A stretch of DNA of 64,000 bases from Kitasatospora sp. Root107 (GCF_001424875.1 NZ_LMCT01000011.1:78713-142712); one strand, 5' to 3'. Numbered from the stretch's first letter, positions 8,809-17,842 are shown. The notes: a model not told the origin generated them from the letters alone. Numbers and translations: made by a program.

Positions 8809-10239
8809 ATGCGCCGAGCAAAAATCGTCTGTACTCTCGGGCCCGCCGCCGACTCGTACGACCAGATCAAGGCACTGGTCGAGGCCGGCATGGACGTCGC
8901 CCGCTTCAATCTCAGCCACGGCTCCCAGCTCGAACACGAGGAGCGTTACCGCCGGGTCCGCAAGGCCTCCGACGAGACCGGCCGCAGCGTCGGTGTCCTG
9001 GTGGACCTCCAAGGTCCGAAGATCCGACTCGACACCTTCGCCGAGGGGCCCGTACTCCTTGAACGCGGCGACGAGTTCACCATCTCGGTGGAGGACGGGG
9101 TGATCGGTGACCGCGACATCTGCGGCACCACCTACCGCGGCCTGGCCAACGACGTGTCCCGCGGTGAACGGATCCTGGTCGACGACGGCCGGGTCTGCCT
9201 CGAGGTCACCCACGTCGACGGCCCCCGGGTGCACTGCATCGTCACCGAGGGCGGGCTGATCTCCGACCACAAGGGCCTCAACCTGCCCGGCGTCGCCGTC
9301 TCGGTGCCCGCGCTCAGCGACAAGGACGTCGCCGACCTGCGCTGGGCCCTGCGGACCGGTGCCGACATCATCGCGCTCTCCTTCGTCCGCAGCGGCAAGG
9401 ACATCGAGGACGTCCGCCGGATCATGGCCGAGGAGGGCCGGTCCGTCCCGGTCATCGCCAAGATCGAGAAGCCGCAGGCGGTCGACAACCTGGAGTCGAT
9501 CGTCGACGCCTTCGACGGCATCATGGTCGCCCGTGGCGACCTGGGCGTCGAAATGCCGCTGGAGCAGGTGCCGTTGGTGCAGAAGCGGGCCATCAAGCTG
9601 GCCAAGCGGAACGCCAAGCCGGTGATCGTCGCCACCCAGATGCTGGACTCGATGATCAACGCCTCCCGCCCCACCAGGGCCGAGGCCTCCGACGTCGCCA
9701 ACGCGGTGCTGGACGGCACCGACGCGGTGATGCTCTCCGGCGAGACCTCGGTCGGCAAGTACCCGGTCGAGACCGTCAAGACGATGTCCCGGATCATCAC
9801 CGCGGTCGAGGAGGACACCCTGGCGGCCGGCCTGCCCCCGCTCACCGAGCGGAACAAGCCCCGGACCCAGGGCGGCGCAGTGGCCCGCGCGGCAGCCGAG
9901 ATCGGCGACTTCCTGAACGCCAAGTACCTGATCGCCTTCACCCAGTCCGGCGACACCGCCCGCCGCCTGACCCGCTACCGCTCACCCATCCCCGTGCTCG
10001 CCTTCACCTACGAGCCCGCCGTCCGCAGCCAGCTCTCGATCACCTGGGGCGCCGAGACCTTCCTGGGCCCGTTCGCTTCCACCACCGACGAGATGGTCGC
10101 CCAGGTCGACGCCCAGCTGCTCTCGCTCGGCCGCTGCCAGAAGGGGGACATCGTCGTCATCACGGCCGGCTCACCCCCCGGCCTGGCCGGCTCCACCAAC
10201 CTGGTCCGCGTCCACCACGTCGGCGAACTCGACAACTGA
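8809..10239 (+). CDS. pyk: Pyruvate kinase
   Basis: Cytoplasmic glycolytic enzyme converting phosphoenolpyruvate and ADP to pyruvate and ATP. The 476 residues match the family's usual length. Visible signatures are AKIVCTLGPA at the N-terminus, ARFNLSHG (cation and phosphate binding), DLQGPKIR, AKIEKPQAVDNL (catalytic Lys region), VARGDLGVEMP, and the C-terminal allosteric domain to the end. I chose ATG 8809 (MRRAKIV) over an in-frame ATG 18 bp upstream because family members begin at this point. A strong palindrome at 10253-10287 ends the transcript. In S. coelicolor the syntenic gene is, from memory, SCO2014. Confidence 0.96.
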   Translation: MRRAKIVCTLGPAADSYDQIKALVEAGMDVARFNLSHGSQLEHEERYRRVRKASDETGRSVGVLVDLQGPKIRLDTFAEGPVLLERGDEFTISVEDGVIGDRDICGTTYRGLANDVSRGERILVDDGRVCLEVTHVDGPRVHCIVTEGGLISDHKGLNLPGVAVSVPALSDKDVADLRWALRTGADIIALSFVRSGKDIEDVRRIMAEEGRSVPVIAKIEKPQAVDNLESIVDAFDGIMVARGDLGVEMPLEQVPLVQKRAIKLAKRNAKPVIVATQMLDSMINASRPTRAEASDVANAVLDGTDAVMLSGETSVGKYPVETVKTMSRIITAVEEDTLAAGLPPLTERNKPRTQGGAVARAAAEIGDFLNAKYLIAFTQSGDTARRLTRYRSPIPVLAFTYEPAVRSQLSITWGAETFLGPFASTTDEMVAQVDAQLLSLGRCQKGDIVVITAGSPPGLAGSTNLVRVHHVGELDN

Positions 10240-10252
10240 CGGATCGACGGCC

Positions 10253-10287
10253 GACGGTGCGGCACCCCTCAGGGGTGCCGCACCGTC
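10253..10287. terminator. Perfect 17-bp hairpin between pyk and tRNA
   Basis: A 35-nt perfect palindrome (arms GACGGTGCGGCACCCCT and its complement, one base between) lies 13 bp after the pyk stop. There is no long T-run, as is common in streptomycetes. It can serve pyk on the plus strand and the tRNA on the minus strand. Confidence 0.85.
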
Positions 10288-10391
10288 AGTAGTTGCGCCG
10301 GTCGTGCGCCGAGAGGGTCCGACAGGGATCGCGCCGCTCAGAAGAGTGAAGATCCGCGAACAGGTCAGCGACCTTGGAAATGAAGGAAAAG

Positions 10392-10464
10392 TGCCCCGGG
10401 TGGGATTCGAACCCACGCTGGATGGTGTTTGAGACCACTGCCTCTACCGCTGGGCTACCGGGGC
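10392..10464 (-). tRNA. tRNA-Leu (anticodon CAA), short variable loop
   Basis: A 73-nt cloverleaf read on the minus strand: 7-bp acceptor GCCCCGG/CCGGGGC, D-arm with GGT, anticodon stem GTGGT/ACCAT with loop CTCAAAC, variable loop CCAGC (5 nt), T-arm GTGGG-TTCGAAT-CCCAC, and A73. CCA is not encoded (CTT follows). The anticodon CAA would read the leucine codon TTG, rare in this GC-rich genome. Bacterial tRNA-Leu normally has a long variable arm; this one does not, so the aminoacyl identity rests on anticodon and discriminator only. It lies between pyk and the ANTAR regulator. Confidence 0.85.
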
Positions 10465-10562
10465 GCCCGCAGAATCGAAGGTGGCCCCCGACCCTGTGCG
10501 ACCAAACATACCGTGTCTAGGTAGGCTCGTGCATGCAGCACCCCGCCGGAACGAGGAGCCCC

Positions 10563-11216
10563 GTGAGCACCGCCGACGAGCAGGCCCAGCCGCTTGACAC
10601 CGACTTGCCCCAGATCACCCGCATTGTCATCGCCGAGGACGAGACCCTGATCCGTCTCGACCTCAAGGAGATGTTGGAAGAAGAGGGGTACACCGTCGTC
10701 GGCGAGGCCGGGGACGGCGAGACGGCGGTGAGGCTGGTCGAGGAGCTCAGGCCCGACCTGGCGATCCTGGACGTGAAGATGCCGATCCTGGACGGGTTGT
10801 CGGCGGCCGAGCGGATCCACGAGGCGAACCTCGCTCCCGTCCTGATGCTGACCGCGTTCTCGCAGCGTGAGCTGGTGGACCGGGCCCGGGACGCCGGGGC
10901 GATGGCGTACATCGTGAAGCCGTTCAGCAAGAGCGACCTGGTGCCCGCGATCGAGATGGCCGTCTCGCGGTACACCGAGATGCGCACACTGGAGGAGGAG
11001 ATCGCCGACCTCACCCAGCGCCTGGAGACCCGCAAGCTGGTCGACCGCGCGAAGAGCGTGCTGCAGACCAAGTTCGGGCTGAACGAGCCCGCCGCCTTCC
11101 GCTGGATCCAGAAGACCTCGATGGACCGCCGGATGACCATGGCCGCCGTCGCGGAGGCCGTGATCGAGGAGGGCGTCGCCCAGGACAAGAAGAAGGCCGA
11201 GCCCACCGAGGCCTGA
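10563..11216 (+). CDS. pdtaR: ANTAR-domain response regulator (PdtaR type)
   Basis: A 217-residue cytoplasmic response regulator: receiver domain at residues about 20-135 with acidic pair IAEDE and phosphoacceptor Asp70 in LAILDVKMP, then a coiled linker and a C-terminal ANTAR RNA-binding domain (about 150-205; LVDRAKSVLQTKFGLNEPAA). In mycobacteria PdtaR is phosphorylated by PdtaS and binds tandem hairpins in target mRNAs to overcome termination. I chose the GTG at 10563 because CGAGGAG lies just upstream; an earlier in-frame ATG at 10533 has no site. No partner kinase is adjacent, which is usual for streptomycetes. A strong terminator follows at 11223. Confidence 0.92.
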   Translation: MSTADEQAQPLDTDLPQITRIVIAEDETLIRLDLKEMLEEEGYTVVGEAGDGETAVRLVEELRPDLAILDVKMPILDGLSAAERIHEANLAPVLMLTAFSQRELVDRARDAGAMAYIVKPFSKSDLVPAIEMAVSRYTEMRTLEEEIADLTQRLETRKLVDRAKSVLQTKFGLNEPAAFRWIQKTSMDRRMTMAAVAEAVIEEGVAQDKKKAEPTEA

Positions 11217-11222
11217 CCGGAC

Positions 11223-11263
11223 AGCACGAAGGGCCCGGCCGAGACGGCCGGGCCCTTCGTGCT
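11223..11263. terminator. Perfect 19-bp hairpin between convergent pdtaR and livF
   Basis: Arms of 19 bp (AGCACGAAGGGCCCGGCCG and complement) flank a 3-nt loop. The element sits 6 bp after the pdtaR stop and 9 bp from the livF stop, so it can act as a bidirectional terminator for the two convergent units. Confidence 0.9.
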
Positions 11264-11272
11264 GACGGCGGG

Positions 11273-11989
11273 TCAGTCCTCGCCGAGGTAGGCCTTGCGG
11301 ACCGAGTCGTTGCCGAGCAGGTCGCGGCCGGTGCCGGTGAGCACGATCCGGCCGGTCTCCATCACGTAGCCCTGGTCGGAGAGCGAGAGCGCGGCCTGGG
11401 CGTTCTGCTCGACCAGCAGGATGGTGGTGCCGGCGGCCTTCAGTTCGACGATGGTCGCCATGATCTTCTGCATCATCAGCGGGGACAGGCCCATCGAGGG
11501 CTCGTCCAGCATCAGCAGCTTCGGACGGGACATCAGGGCCCGCCCCATGGCGAGCATCTGCTGCTCGCCGCCGGAGAGGGTGCCGGCCGCCTGCTTCCGG
11601 CGTTCGCCGAGGATCGGGAAGAGCGTGTAGGCCCGCTCCACGTCCTCGGCGATGCCGGCGGTGTCCTTCCGGAGGAAGGCGCCGAGCAGCAGGTTCTCCT
11701 CGATCGTCATCCGGGGGAAGATGTGCCGGCCCTCGGGGGAGTGCGCCAGCCCGAGCGAGACGATCTTGTGCGCGGGCACCGTGCCGAGCGGCTGTCCGTC
11801 GAAGGTCACCGTGCCGCCGGTCGGCTTGAGCAGACCGGAGAGGGTGCGCAGGGTGGTGGTCTTGCCCGCCCCGTTGGTGCCGATCAGGGTGGTCACCTCA
11901 CCCTGGTTGACGGTGAAGCTGATGCCCTTGACGGCCTCGATCTTGCCGTAGGCGACGCGGAGGTCCTTGACCTCAAGCAGCGCGGTCAT
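11273..11989 (-). CDS. livF: Branched-chain amino-acid ABC transporter ATPase LivF
   Basis: A 238-residue ABC ATPase that energises uptake of leucine, isoleucine and valine with LivG, LivM, LivH and the binding protein. Walker A reads GTNGAGKTTT near residue 35, the signature is LSGGEQQM near 140, and Walker B is LLMLDEPSMGL. SEGRHIFPRMTIEENL in the Q-loop region is typical of LivF. The start ATG overlaps the livG stop by 4 bp (ATGA), so it is translationally coupled. It is the last gene of the livKHMGF operon, ending at the 11223 hairpin. Confidence 0.95.
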   Translation of the reverse strand: MTALLEVKDLRVAYGKIEAVKGISFTVNQGEVTTLIGTNGAGKTTTLRTLSGLLKPTGGTVTFDGQPLGTVPAHKIVSLGLAHSPEGRHIFPRMTIEENLLLGAFLRKDTAGIAEDVERAYTLFPILGERRKQAAGTLSGGEQQMLAMGRALMSRPKLLMLDEPSMGLSPLMMQKIMATIVELKAAGTTILLVEQNAQAALSLSDQGYVMETGRIVLTGTGRDLLGNDSVRKAYLGED

Positions 11990-12840
11990 GTGGCGTCCTC
12001 CGCCTGCTCGTCGGTGCTGGTCGCGGTCTCCAGCGGCGCACCGAGGTACGCCGTGATGACCCGCTCGTCGTTCTGGACGGTCTCCTTGTCGCCCTCGACG
12101 ATCTTCTGGCCCTGGACCAGGACGGCGGTCCGGTCGCAGAGGTTGAAGATGAACTTCATGTCGTGCTCGATCACCAGGATCGCGATGCCCAGGTCGCGGA
12201 TCGCGAACACCAACTGCTCGGCGGCGTTGGTCTCCTGGGGGTTCATCCCGGCGGTCGGCTCGTCCAGCAGCAGCAGGCCGGGGTCGCTGGCCAGTGCCCG
12301 GGCGATCTCCAGCTTGCGCTGCTCGCCGTACGGGAGGTTCCGGGCCAGGTGCTCGGCCTTGGCGGCCAGGCCGGTGAACTCCAGGAGTTCCAGGGCTCGT
12401 TGACGGCTGGCCGCCTCGGCCCGGTGGAAGCCGGGGCCGCGCAGGATGGCCGAGAACAGGCCCTCCTTGGTGCGGGTGTGCCGGCCGACCAGGACGTTCT
12501 CCAGGACGGTCATGTTGCCGAACAGCCGGATGTTCTGGAAGGTCCGGGCGACGCCGGCCTGGGTGACCAGGTGCGGCTTGGGCGGCAGGACCTTCCCCTG
12601 GTAGCTGACGGTGCCCTCGGTCGGGACGTAGAGCCCGGTCAGGCAGTTGAAGAAGGTGGTCTTGCCGGCCCCGTTCGGGCCGATCAGGCCGACGATCTCG
12701 CCCTGGTTGACGGTCAGTGAGACGTCGTTGACGGCGGTCAGGCCGCCGAACCGCATGGTGACGCCTCGGACGTCGAGCAGGGGGGCACCGACGGTGGTGG
12801 CCGGGGCGGCGGCGGTGGTGGTGGTCATCTGGGTGTTCAC
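11986..12840 (-). CDS. livG: Branched-chain amino-acid ABC transporter ATPase LivG
   Basis: A 284-residue ABC ATPase, partner of LivF. Visible are Walker A GPNGAGKTTFFNCLTG, the LivG-specific insert (GLFSAILRGPGFHRAEAASR), a Q-loop GVARTFQNIRLF, Walker B LLLLDEPTAGMNP and the H-loop VIEHDM. I took the GTG at 12840, which overlaps the livM stop as GTGA, the coupling pattern used throughout this operon. An ATG 12 bp further on is an alternative start. The signature motif reads LPYGEQRKLEIARAL, as usual for LivG. Confidence 0.93.
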   Translation of the reverse strand: MNTQMTTTTAAAPATTVGAPLLDVRGVTMRFGGLTAVNDVSLTVNQGEIVGLIGPNGAGKTTFFNCLTGLYVPTEGTVSYQGKVLPPKPHLVTQAGVARTFQNIRLFGNMTVLENVLVGRHTRTKEGLFSAILRGPGFHRAEAASRQRALELLEFTGLAAKAEHLARNLPYGEQRKLEIARALASDPGLLLLDEPTAGMNPQETNAAEQLVFAIRDLGIAILVIEHDMKFIFNLCDRTAVLVQGQKIVEGDKETVQNDERVITAYLGAPLETATSTDEQAEDAT

Positions 12841-14597
12841 GCCCCCGTCTTGGTGAGTGCGCTCTCGCTGGGCGGCGAGGCCTGGGCGGGGATGTCCGCC
12901 TCGTGGAATTCCAGCTTGGCGCGCCGGTTGGCGATCATGCCCTCGGGGCGGACCCGCATCAGGATGATGAGCGTGATGCCGAAGGCCAACAGCTGGTAGT
13001 TGGAGAGGAATTCGAGCTTCTTCGGGACCAGGAAGAGCAGCGTCGCGCCGACCAGGGGCCCGCTGATGGTGCCCATGCCGCCGAGGATGACGGCGGCCAG
13101 CAGGAAGGCCGAGTTCGGCGGGAGCGCCTCGGCGAAGGTGTACTGGTCGGGGGTGACGGTGTAGCTGACGTGGGCCTGGACGGTACCGGCCAGACCTGCC
13201 AGGCAGGCGCCGAGGGCGAAGGCGAGCAGCTTGAGGCGGAAGCCGTTGATGCCCATGGCCTCGGCTGCGGTCTCGTCCTCGCGGATGGCGACCCAGGCGC
13301 GGCCGATCCGGGAGTTGCCGACCCGGGCGAAGACCAGGACGACGAACGCGGTGACGACCAGCATCAGCAGGTAGTAGTTGGAGAAGCGGCCGAGTTCGAC
13401 GCCGGCGATGAGGTGCTTCTGGCCCAGGTTGAAGCCGAGGATCTCCAGGTCCGGGATCCGCGGGATGCCGTTGGCGCCGTTGGTGATCTTCGGCCCGGTG
13501 GTCCCGTTGAGGTTGTTCATGGTGATGCGGAAGATCTCGCCGAAGCCCAGGGTGACGATGGCGAGGTAGTCGCCGCGCAGCCGCAGGGTGGGGGCGCCGA
13601 TCAGTACACCGAAGACCATGGAGGCCGCCGCGCCGGTCAGCATGGCTGCCCAGAACGGGAACTGGACGTGGATCGGGGAGGCGGGGGAGCCGGAGACCAG
13701 GGCGGCGGCGTACGCGCCGACGCCGAGGAAGGCGACGTACCCGAGGTCGAGCAGACCGGCCAGGCCGACCACGATGTTCAGGCCCAGGGCGACGGTGGCG
13801 AAGATCAGGATGTTCGCCGCGACCGAGGTGTACTGGTCGCTGGTCTGGGTGAACGGGAATCCGGCGGCGGCGGCGAAGGCGGCGCCGGTGGCGATCGGGC
13901 GGTGCTTGATCGTCAGGGCCCGCAGCCGGGGCAGCAGCCCGGACTTGGAGAGGGCGGCGATGACGAACCCGGCCAGGATCAGGTACCCGGTGAACAGCTC
14001 GCCGTACTCGGTGTCGATGCCGAAGGTGATCGCGAACAGGCCGATCGCGAAGGCCACGACGATGAGCAGCACCTCGACGGTGGAGGGCAGCTGACGGGCC
14101 GTCGGAAGCGGCTGGTCGGTCTTGGCGAGGCGCAGGCCCCAGCTGGTGCCCTTGGGGTGGCGGTCGACCGGCAGGCCGAGCGCGCCGACCAGGGCGACCA
14201 GGGAGGCGACGCCGGCGATCCAGCCGCCGGGTTCGAGGTTGGCCAGGCCGTTGAGGTCGATGGCGATGGCGATGATGGTGAACCAGGTGACGGCGGCGCC
14301 GCCGAACGCGGCATACAGCAGGCCGTTGTCGCTGCCGCTCGGGCTGGTCCAGCGCAGGCCCGGGACGCCGTAGGAGGCGAGGGCGAGGACCAGGGTGAGC
14401 AGGCCGGCGGTGAGGGTCAGCCACTGGAGGCCGCCCGGGTAGCCGGTGACGGTGAGGTCGCCGGGGAAGTCGGCGGTCCAGGTCCAGGCGAGGAAGGCGG
14501 AGGCGGTGGTGGCCAGCGCACCGACGGCGGTGACGGCGCGGGCGGCGCCGAGCGGGAGGGGGATGACCGGGGTGGTCTCAGTGCTCATGGTGGTCAC
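12837..14597 (-). CDS. livM: Branched-chain amino-acid ABC transporter permease LivM (N-terminally extended)
   Basis: A 586-residue polytopic inner-membrane permease. The C-terminal 330 residues are the conserved LivM core (ALGLNIVVGLAGLLDLGYVA; GAPTLRLRGDYLAIVTLGFG; the EAA-like VAIREDETAAEAMGIN). The N-terminal roughly 250 residues add further hydrophobic segments, longer than most LivM proteins but usual for streptomycete homologues. The GTG at 14597 overlaps the livH stop (GTGA); ATG at 14588 is also possible. It forms the channel with LivH. Confidence 0.92.
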   Translation of the reverse strand: MTTMSTETTPVIPLPLGAARAVTAVGALATTASAFLAWTWTADFPGDLTVTGYPGGLQWLTLTAGLLTLVLALASYGVPGLRWTSPSGSDNGLLYAAFGGAAVTWFTIIAIAIDLNGLANLEPGGWIAGVASLVALVGALGLPVDRHPKGTSWGLRLAKTDQPLPTARQLPSTVEVLLIVVAFAIGLFAITFGIDTEYGELFTGYLILAGFVIAALSKSGLLPRLRALTIKHRPIATGAAFAAAAGFPFTQTSDQYTSVAANILIFATVALGLNIVVGLAGLLDLGYVAFLGVGAYAAALVSGSPASPIHVQFPFWAAMLTGAAASMVFGVLIGAPTLRLRGDYLAIVTLGFGEIFRITMNNLNGTTGPKITNGANGIPRIPDLEILGFNLGQKHLIAGVELGRFSNYYLLMLVVTAFVVLVFARVGNSRIGRAWVAIREDETAAEAMGINGFRLKLLAFALGACLAGLAGTVQAHVSYTVTPDQYTFAEALPPNSAFLLAAVILGGMGTISGPLVGATLLFLVPKKLEFLSNYQLLAFGITLIILMRVRPEGMIANRRAKLEFHEADIPAQASPPSESALTKTGA

Positions 14598-15523
14598 GCC
14601 CTGTCCGCGACGCGCTCGCCGAGCAAGCCTTGTGGCCGGACGAGCAGTACGACGATGAGGAGTACGAAGGCCCAGACGTCCTTCCAGGCGGCGCCGCCGA
14701 AGAGGTCCATACCGGGGACGTGCTGGATGTAGCCGGTGGCGAGTCCTTCGGTGAGGCCGAGGGCGAGACCGCCGAGCATGGCGCCGTAGATGTTGCCGAT
14801 GCCGCCGAGGACGGCGGCGGTGAACGCCTTGAGACCGAGCAGGATGCCCATCCGGGAGTCCACCTGGCCGGTGCGCAGACCGTAGGCGACGGCGGCGACG
14901 GCGGCGAACGCGGCACCGATGGCGAAGGCCATCACGATGATGCGGTCGGTGTCGATGCCCATCAGCTTGGCGGTGTCCGGGTCCTGGCTGGTGGCCTGCA
15001 TGGCCCGGCCGGAGCGGGTCTTGGCGACGAACCAGCCGAGGATCATCATGCAGAGCGGGGCCGCGATGATCAGGAAGATGTCGCTGCGCTGGATGGTGAT
15101 GCCCGCCAGCTCGAAGGGGTCACCGGGGATCTTCGGGAAGACCCGGGCCTTCTTGGCGTCCGGGTAGAAGGAGAAGACCAGCTGCTGCAGCACGATCGAG
15201 AGACCGATGGCGGTGATCAGTGGGGCGAGCCTGGGGGCGCCGCGCAGAGGCCGGTAGGCGAACCGCTCGGCGCCGACGGCGACCAGGGTGGAGACCAGGA
15301 TGCCGGCCAGCAGCATGAGGGGGATGGCGATCCACAGGCTGGTGCCACCGGGCAGAGCGAGGAAGGCGGTGAGGGCTCCGAAGCCGCCGACCATGAAGAT
15401 CTCGCCGTGGGCGAAGTTGATGAGCTGGACGATGCCGTAGACCATCGTGTAGCCGATCGCGACGAGCCCGTAGAGGGCTCCCAGGATCAGGCCGTTGGCC
15501 AGCTGCTGCGGTAGTTCGTGCAC
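14594..15523 (-). CDS. livH: Branched-chain amino-acid ABC transporter permease LivH
   Basis: A 309-residue integral membrane permease with about eight hydrophobic helices and the LivH hallmarks NGLILGALYGLVAIGYTMVY and INFAHGEIFMVGGF near the N-terminus, plus GGIGNIYGAMLGGLALG near the C-terminus. The start is a GTG preceded by ACGGAGGCC. It begins 131 bp after livK across a stable hairpin that probably lowers expression of the membrane genes relative to the binding protein. Confidence 0.94.
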   Translation of the reverse strand: MHELPQQLANGLILGALYGLVAIGYTMVYGIVQLINFAHGEIFMVGGFGALTAFLALPGGTSLWIAIPLMLLAGILVSTLVAVGAERFAYRPLRGAPRLAPLITAIGLSIVLQQLVFSFYPDAKKARVFPKIPGDPFELAGITIQRSDIFLIIAAPLCMMILGWFVAKTRSGRAMQATSQDPDTAKLMGIDTDRIIVMAFAIGAAFAAVAAVAYGLRTGQVDSRMGILLGLKAFTAAVLGGIGNIYGAMLGGLALGLTEGLATGYIQHVPGMDLFGGAAWKDVWAFVLLIVVLLVRPQGLLGERVADRA

Positions 15524-15574
15524 CGCTCGGCCTCCGTAGTGCGCGCGTGGTACGCGTGTGGGGTGGATGTGGGT

Positions 15575-15603
15575 GCGCGGGGGCGCTCGTGGCGCCCCCG
15601 CGC
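15575..15603 (-). terminator. Intra-operon hairpin between livK and livH
   Basis: A perfect 12-bp GC-only stem (GCGCGGGGGCGC) with a 5-nt loop in the livK-livH gap. There is no T-run downstream. In binding-protein operons such structures stabilise the upstream mRNA or partly terminate, giving excess binding protein; that role is inferred from position. Confidence 0.7.
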
Positions 15604-15654
15604 GGGTTGATCAGGAGTTGACGGCTGGTCGGCCGGTTGCCCGGCCGGTCAGAT

Positions 15655-16881
15655 TCAGCCGCTGAAGGTGCCGGTCTTCTCCACGGCCCACTTGCCGTCC
15701 TTGACGGCGTACACGGTGAGCTGCTTGTTGGTGGTGTCGCCGTACTGGTCGAAGGAGACCTTGCCGGTCACACCCTCGAAGGAGATCGCCTGGACGGCGG
15801 CGACGACCTTGGCGCGGGCGTCCGCGGGGAGCTTGCCGTTGTTGGCGGCGGCGACGGTCTTGACGGCCTGGATGATGGCCCAGGCGCTGTCGTAGGAGTA
15901 GCCGCCGTAGGTCTCGTAGGCGTCCTTGTAGGCGGCGGCCTTGTAGTCCGCGATGAACTTCGCGGCGGAGGGCAGCTGCTCGACCGGGAGGCCGACCGCG
16001 GTGGCGACGTCGCCCTGGCTCTTCGGGTTGAGCTTGATGAAGTCACCGCTCTGGATGCCGTCGCCGCCCATCAGCGGGATGTTGACGCCACCCTCCTTGA
16101 GCTGGAGCGAGAGCGGACCGGCGGCCGGGTACTCGCCGCCGTAGTAGATCGCCTCGGCGCCGGAGGACTTGACCTTGGTGACGATCGCGTTGAAGTCGCG
16201 GTCGTCGGGGTTGACGTGCTCCTCGCCGACGATGGAGCCGCCGAGCTTGGTGAACTCGCCCTTGAAGGTAGCGGCGAGGCCGGCGCCGTAGGCCTTCTGG
16301 TCGTCGATCAGGAAGACCTTCTTCTTCTTCGCCTCGTTCACCAGGTACTGGGCCGCGAACGGGCCCTGCACGGCGTCGGTGGTGGAGGTGCGGAAGTAGG
16401 ACTTGAACGGGCGGGCCTTCGTGCCGGAGGCCCACGCCTCACCCTGGCTGAGCGCGACACCGGTGTTGGCCGGGGAGATCTGCACCAGGTTGGCGTCGTT
16501 GAAGATCTGCTGCATCGACTGGGCGACGCTGGAGTTGAGCGGGCCGACCACGCCGATGACGGTCTTGTCGGCGACCAGGTTGGTGGCGTTCTGCTGGCCG
16601 GGGGCCGGCTTGGCGGTGTCGTCCAGGGCCTTGATCTCGAACTTGACGCCCGGGACCTCGTTCTTGGCGTTGGCCTGCTTGACGGCCAGGTCCACCGAGT
16701 TCTTGATGCCGAGGCCGAGGGCGGAGAGGTCACCGGTGAGCGGGGCGTCGACGCCGATGGTCACGGTGGTGGAACCGGCCGCACCGTCTTCGGCCTTCTT
16801 CTCGCCGCGCGAGCCGCAGGCGGAGAGGGAGAGCGCGCCGGCGACTGCGATGCTCACGACAATCAGTGAACGATTACGCAC
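15655..16881 (-). CDS. livK: Branched-chain amino-acid binding lipoprotein
   Basis: A 408-residue type I periplasmic-binding lipoprotein. The GTG start (MRNRSLIVV) is followed by a hydrophobic signal and lipobox LSLSAC (Cys22). The mature part begins with an acidic/Lys linker and TVTIGVDAPLTGDLSALG, the usual first strand, and later has GVVGPLNSSVAQSM. It captures leucine, isoleucine or valine outside the membrane for LivHMGF. It is the first gene of the operon, and AAAGGGAA lies upstream of the start. The family also binds other amides and amino acids, so substrate range is inferred. Confidence 0.94.
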   Translation of the reverse strand: MRNRSLIVVSIAVAGALSLSACGSRGEKKAEDGAAGSTTVTIGVDAPLTGDLSALGLGIKNSVDLAVKQANAKNEVPGVKFEIKALDDTAKPAPGQQNATNLVADKTVIGVVGPLNSSVAQSMQQIFNDANLVQISPANTGVALSQGEAWASGTKARPFKSYFRTSTTDAVQGPFAAQYLVNEAKKKKVFLIDDQKAYGAGLAATFKGEFTKLGGSIVGEEHVNPDDRDFNAIVTKVKSSGAEAIYYGGEYPAAGPLSLQLKEGGVNIPLMGGDGIQSGDFIKLNPKSQGDVATAVGLPVEQLPSAAKFIADYKAAAYKDAYETYGGYSYDSAWAIIQAVKTVAAANNGKLPADARAKVVAAVQAISFEGVTGKVSFDQYGDTTNKQLTVYAVKDGKWAVEKTGTFSG

Positions 16882-17170
16882 GAGGGTTCCCTTTCTGAGG
16901 AAAAGCACCGGGCCGGAAGTGCCTTGGTGCTCGGTCGCGCGCTGGGGCCAGGCCCGATTGTGTGGCGCGGTGACTGGCCGTGACTCTAGAACGCATTCGG
17001 CCAGTCGGGCAGGGGTGCGGGCATGCTGTGATTCTCTTGTTATGAGGACCCGCCGAAGTAATCTCACAATGTGGTCGTTCGGGCCGGATCTGACGGGGCG
17101 TGACAGGAGCCTCAGAGGGTGGTTGACCTGAACGAGCCCGAGAAATGCAGGTGGTCGGCGATCCGTCCGA

Positions 17171-17842
17171 CTATCGGACGCCAGTGTCCGCAGGCGTGCC
17201 ATCGGCCGGAGGTGTCCGGATATCGGATTCTGGACAGGCAATGTGGAGCTGCCGGGAAAGTGCTAGCGCATATCCGTCACCCGGGATCTGGCTGATGGTC
17301 TGGATTGCGCGGGTGTTACGCAGCGTTACATCCAGGTAGGGGAGGCCGGCGTCCAGCGGGAGACCGGCGCAGTCCTGCACCCGGTAGTCCAGGGTCAGGG
17401 GCGCGCTCTGACCAGCCGTCACCTCGTACGGGAGGCCGCGGTGCGCCGACACTCGTAACCCCGGGTAGGGCTGGGTGAGCCCGATCAGCTCCACCGGGTA
17501 CGAACCGGCCACCTCGACGCTCATCAGGATGCTGAAGCTGCCCGGCTCGCCGGCCGAGACCGAACGGTAGGTCAGTCTGGTCACCTGGGCGGGGAACGGT
17601 GCCAGCGGCGGGGGAGCGTCGGCCGGAGGCGCGGGCCGGTCCAGCGCGCGGAGCGCGACCAGGGTGATCCCGGCGATCGACAGTGCGGCCAGCACGAAGC
17701 GCTGACGATCCGTCAGCCGGTTCGGCTGCCGGTGTGCGGGCGGTGTCGGCCTGGCCGAGAAGGTGCCCTCCCCCGCCTCGATCGGCCCGAGATCCCCGAC
17801 CCCGCTGCCGTCCCGCCTGCCGCCGCGCTGCTCGCCCGACAT
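17171..17842 (-). CDS. Single-pass membrane protein with extracytoplasmic domain, unknown function
   Basis: A 223-residue protein I do not recognise. A Gly/Arg-rich cytoplasmic N-terminus (about 45 residues) is followed by one membrane helix (FVLAALSIAGITLVALRAL, about 49-67), a Pro/Ala linker (PAPPADAPPPLAPFP), and a beta-rich outer domain (about 85-223) with two Cys (QDCAGL, HIACPE) that could form a disulfide. It lies upstream of livK in the same orientation but 289 bp away, so a shared operon is doubtful. A similar small gene is common near this locus in streptomycetes, from memory. Confidence 0.65.
   Translation of the reverse strand: MSGEQRGGRRDGSGVGDLGPIEAGEGTFSARPTPPAHRQPNRLTDRQRFVLAALSIAGITLVALRALDRPAPPADAPPPLAPFPAQVTRLTYRSVSAGEPGSFSILMSVEVAGSYPVELIGLTQPYPGLRVSAHRGLPYEVTAGQSAPLTLDYRVQDCAGLPLDAGLPYLDVTLRNTRAIQTISQIPGDGYALALSRQLHIACPESDIRTPPADGTPADTGVR

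Noticed and set aside
11986-14424. 812-codon minus-strand frame that begins inside livM
   Set aside because: Only its last part (livG) is real; the first 520 codons are an out-of-frame reading of livM rich in Arg, Pro and His.
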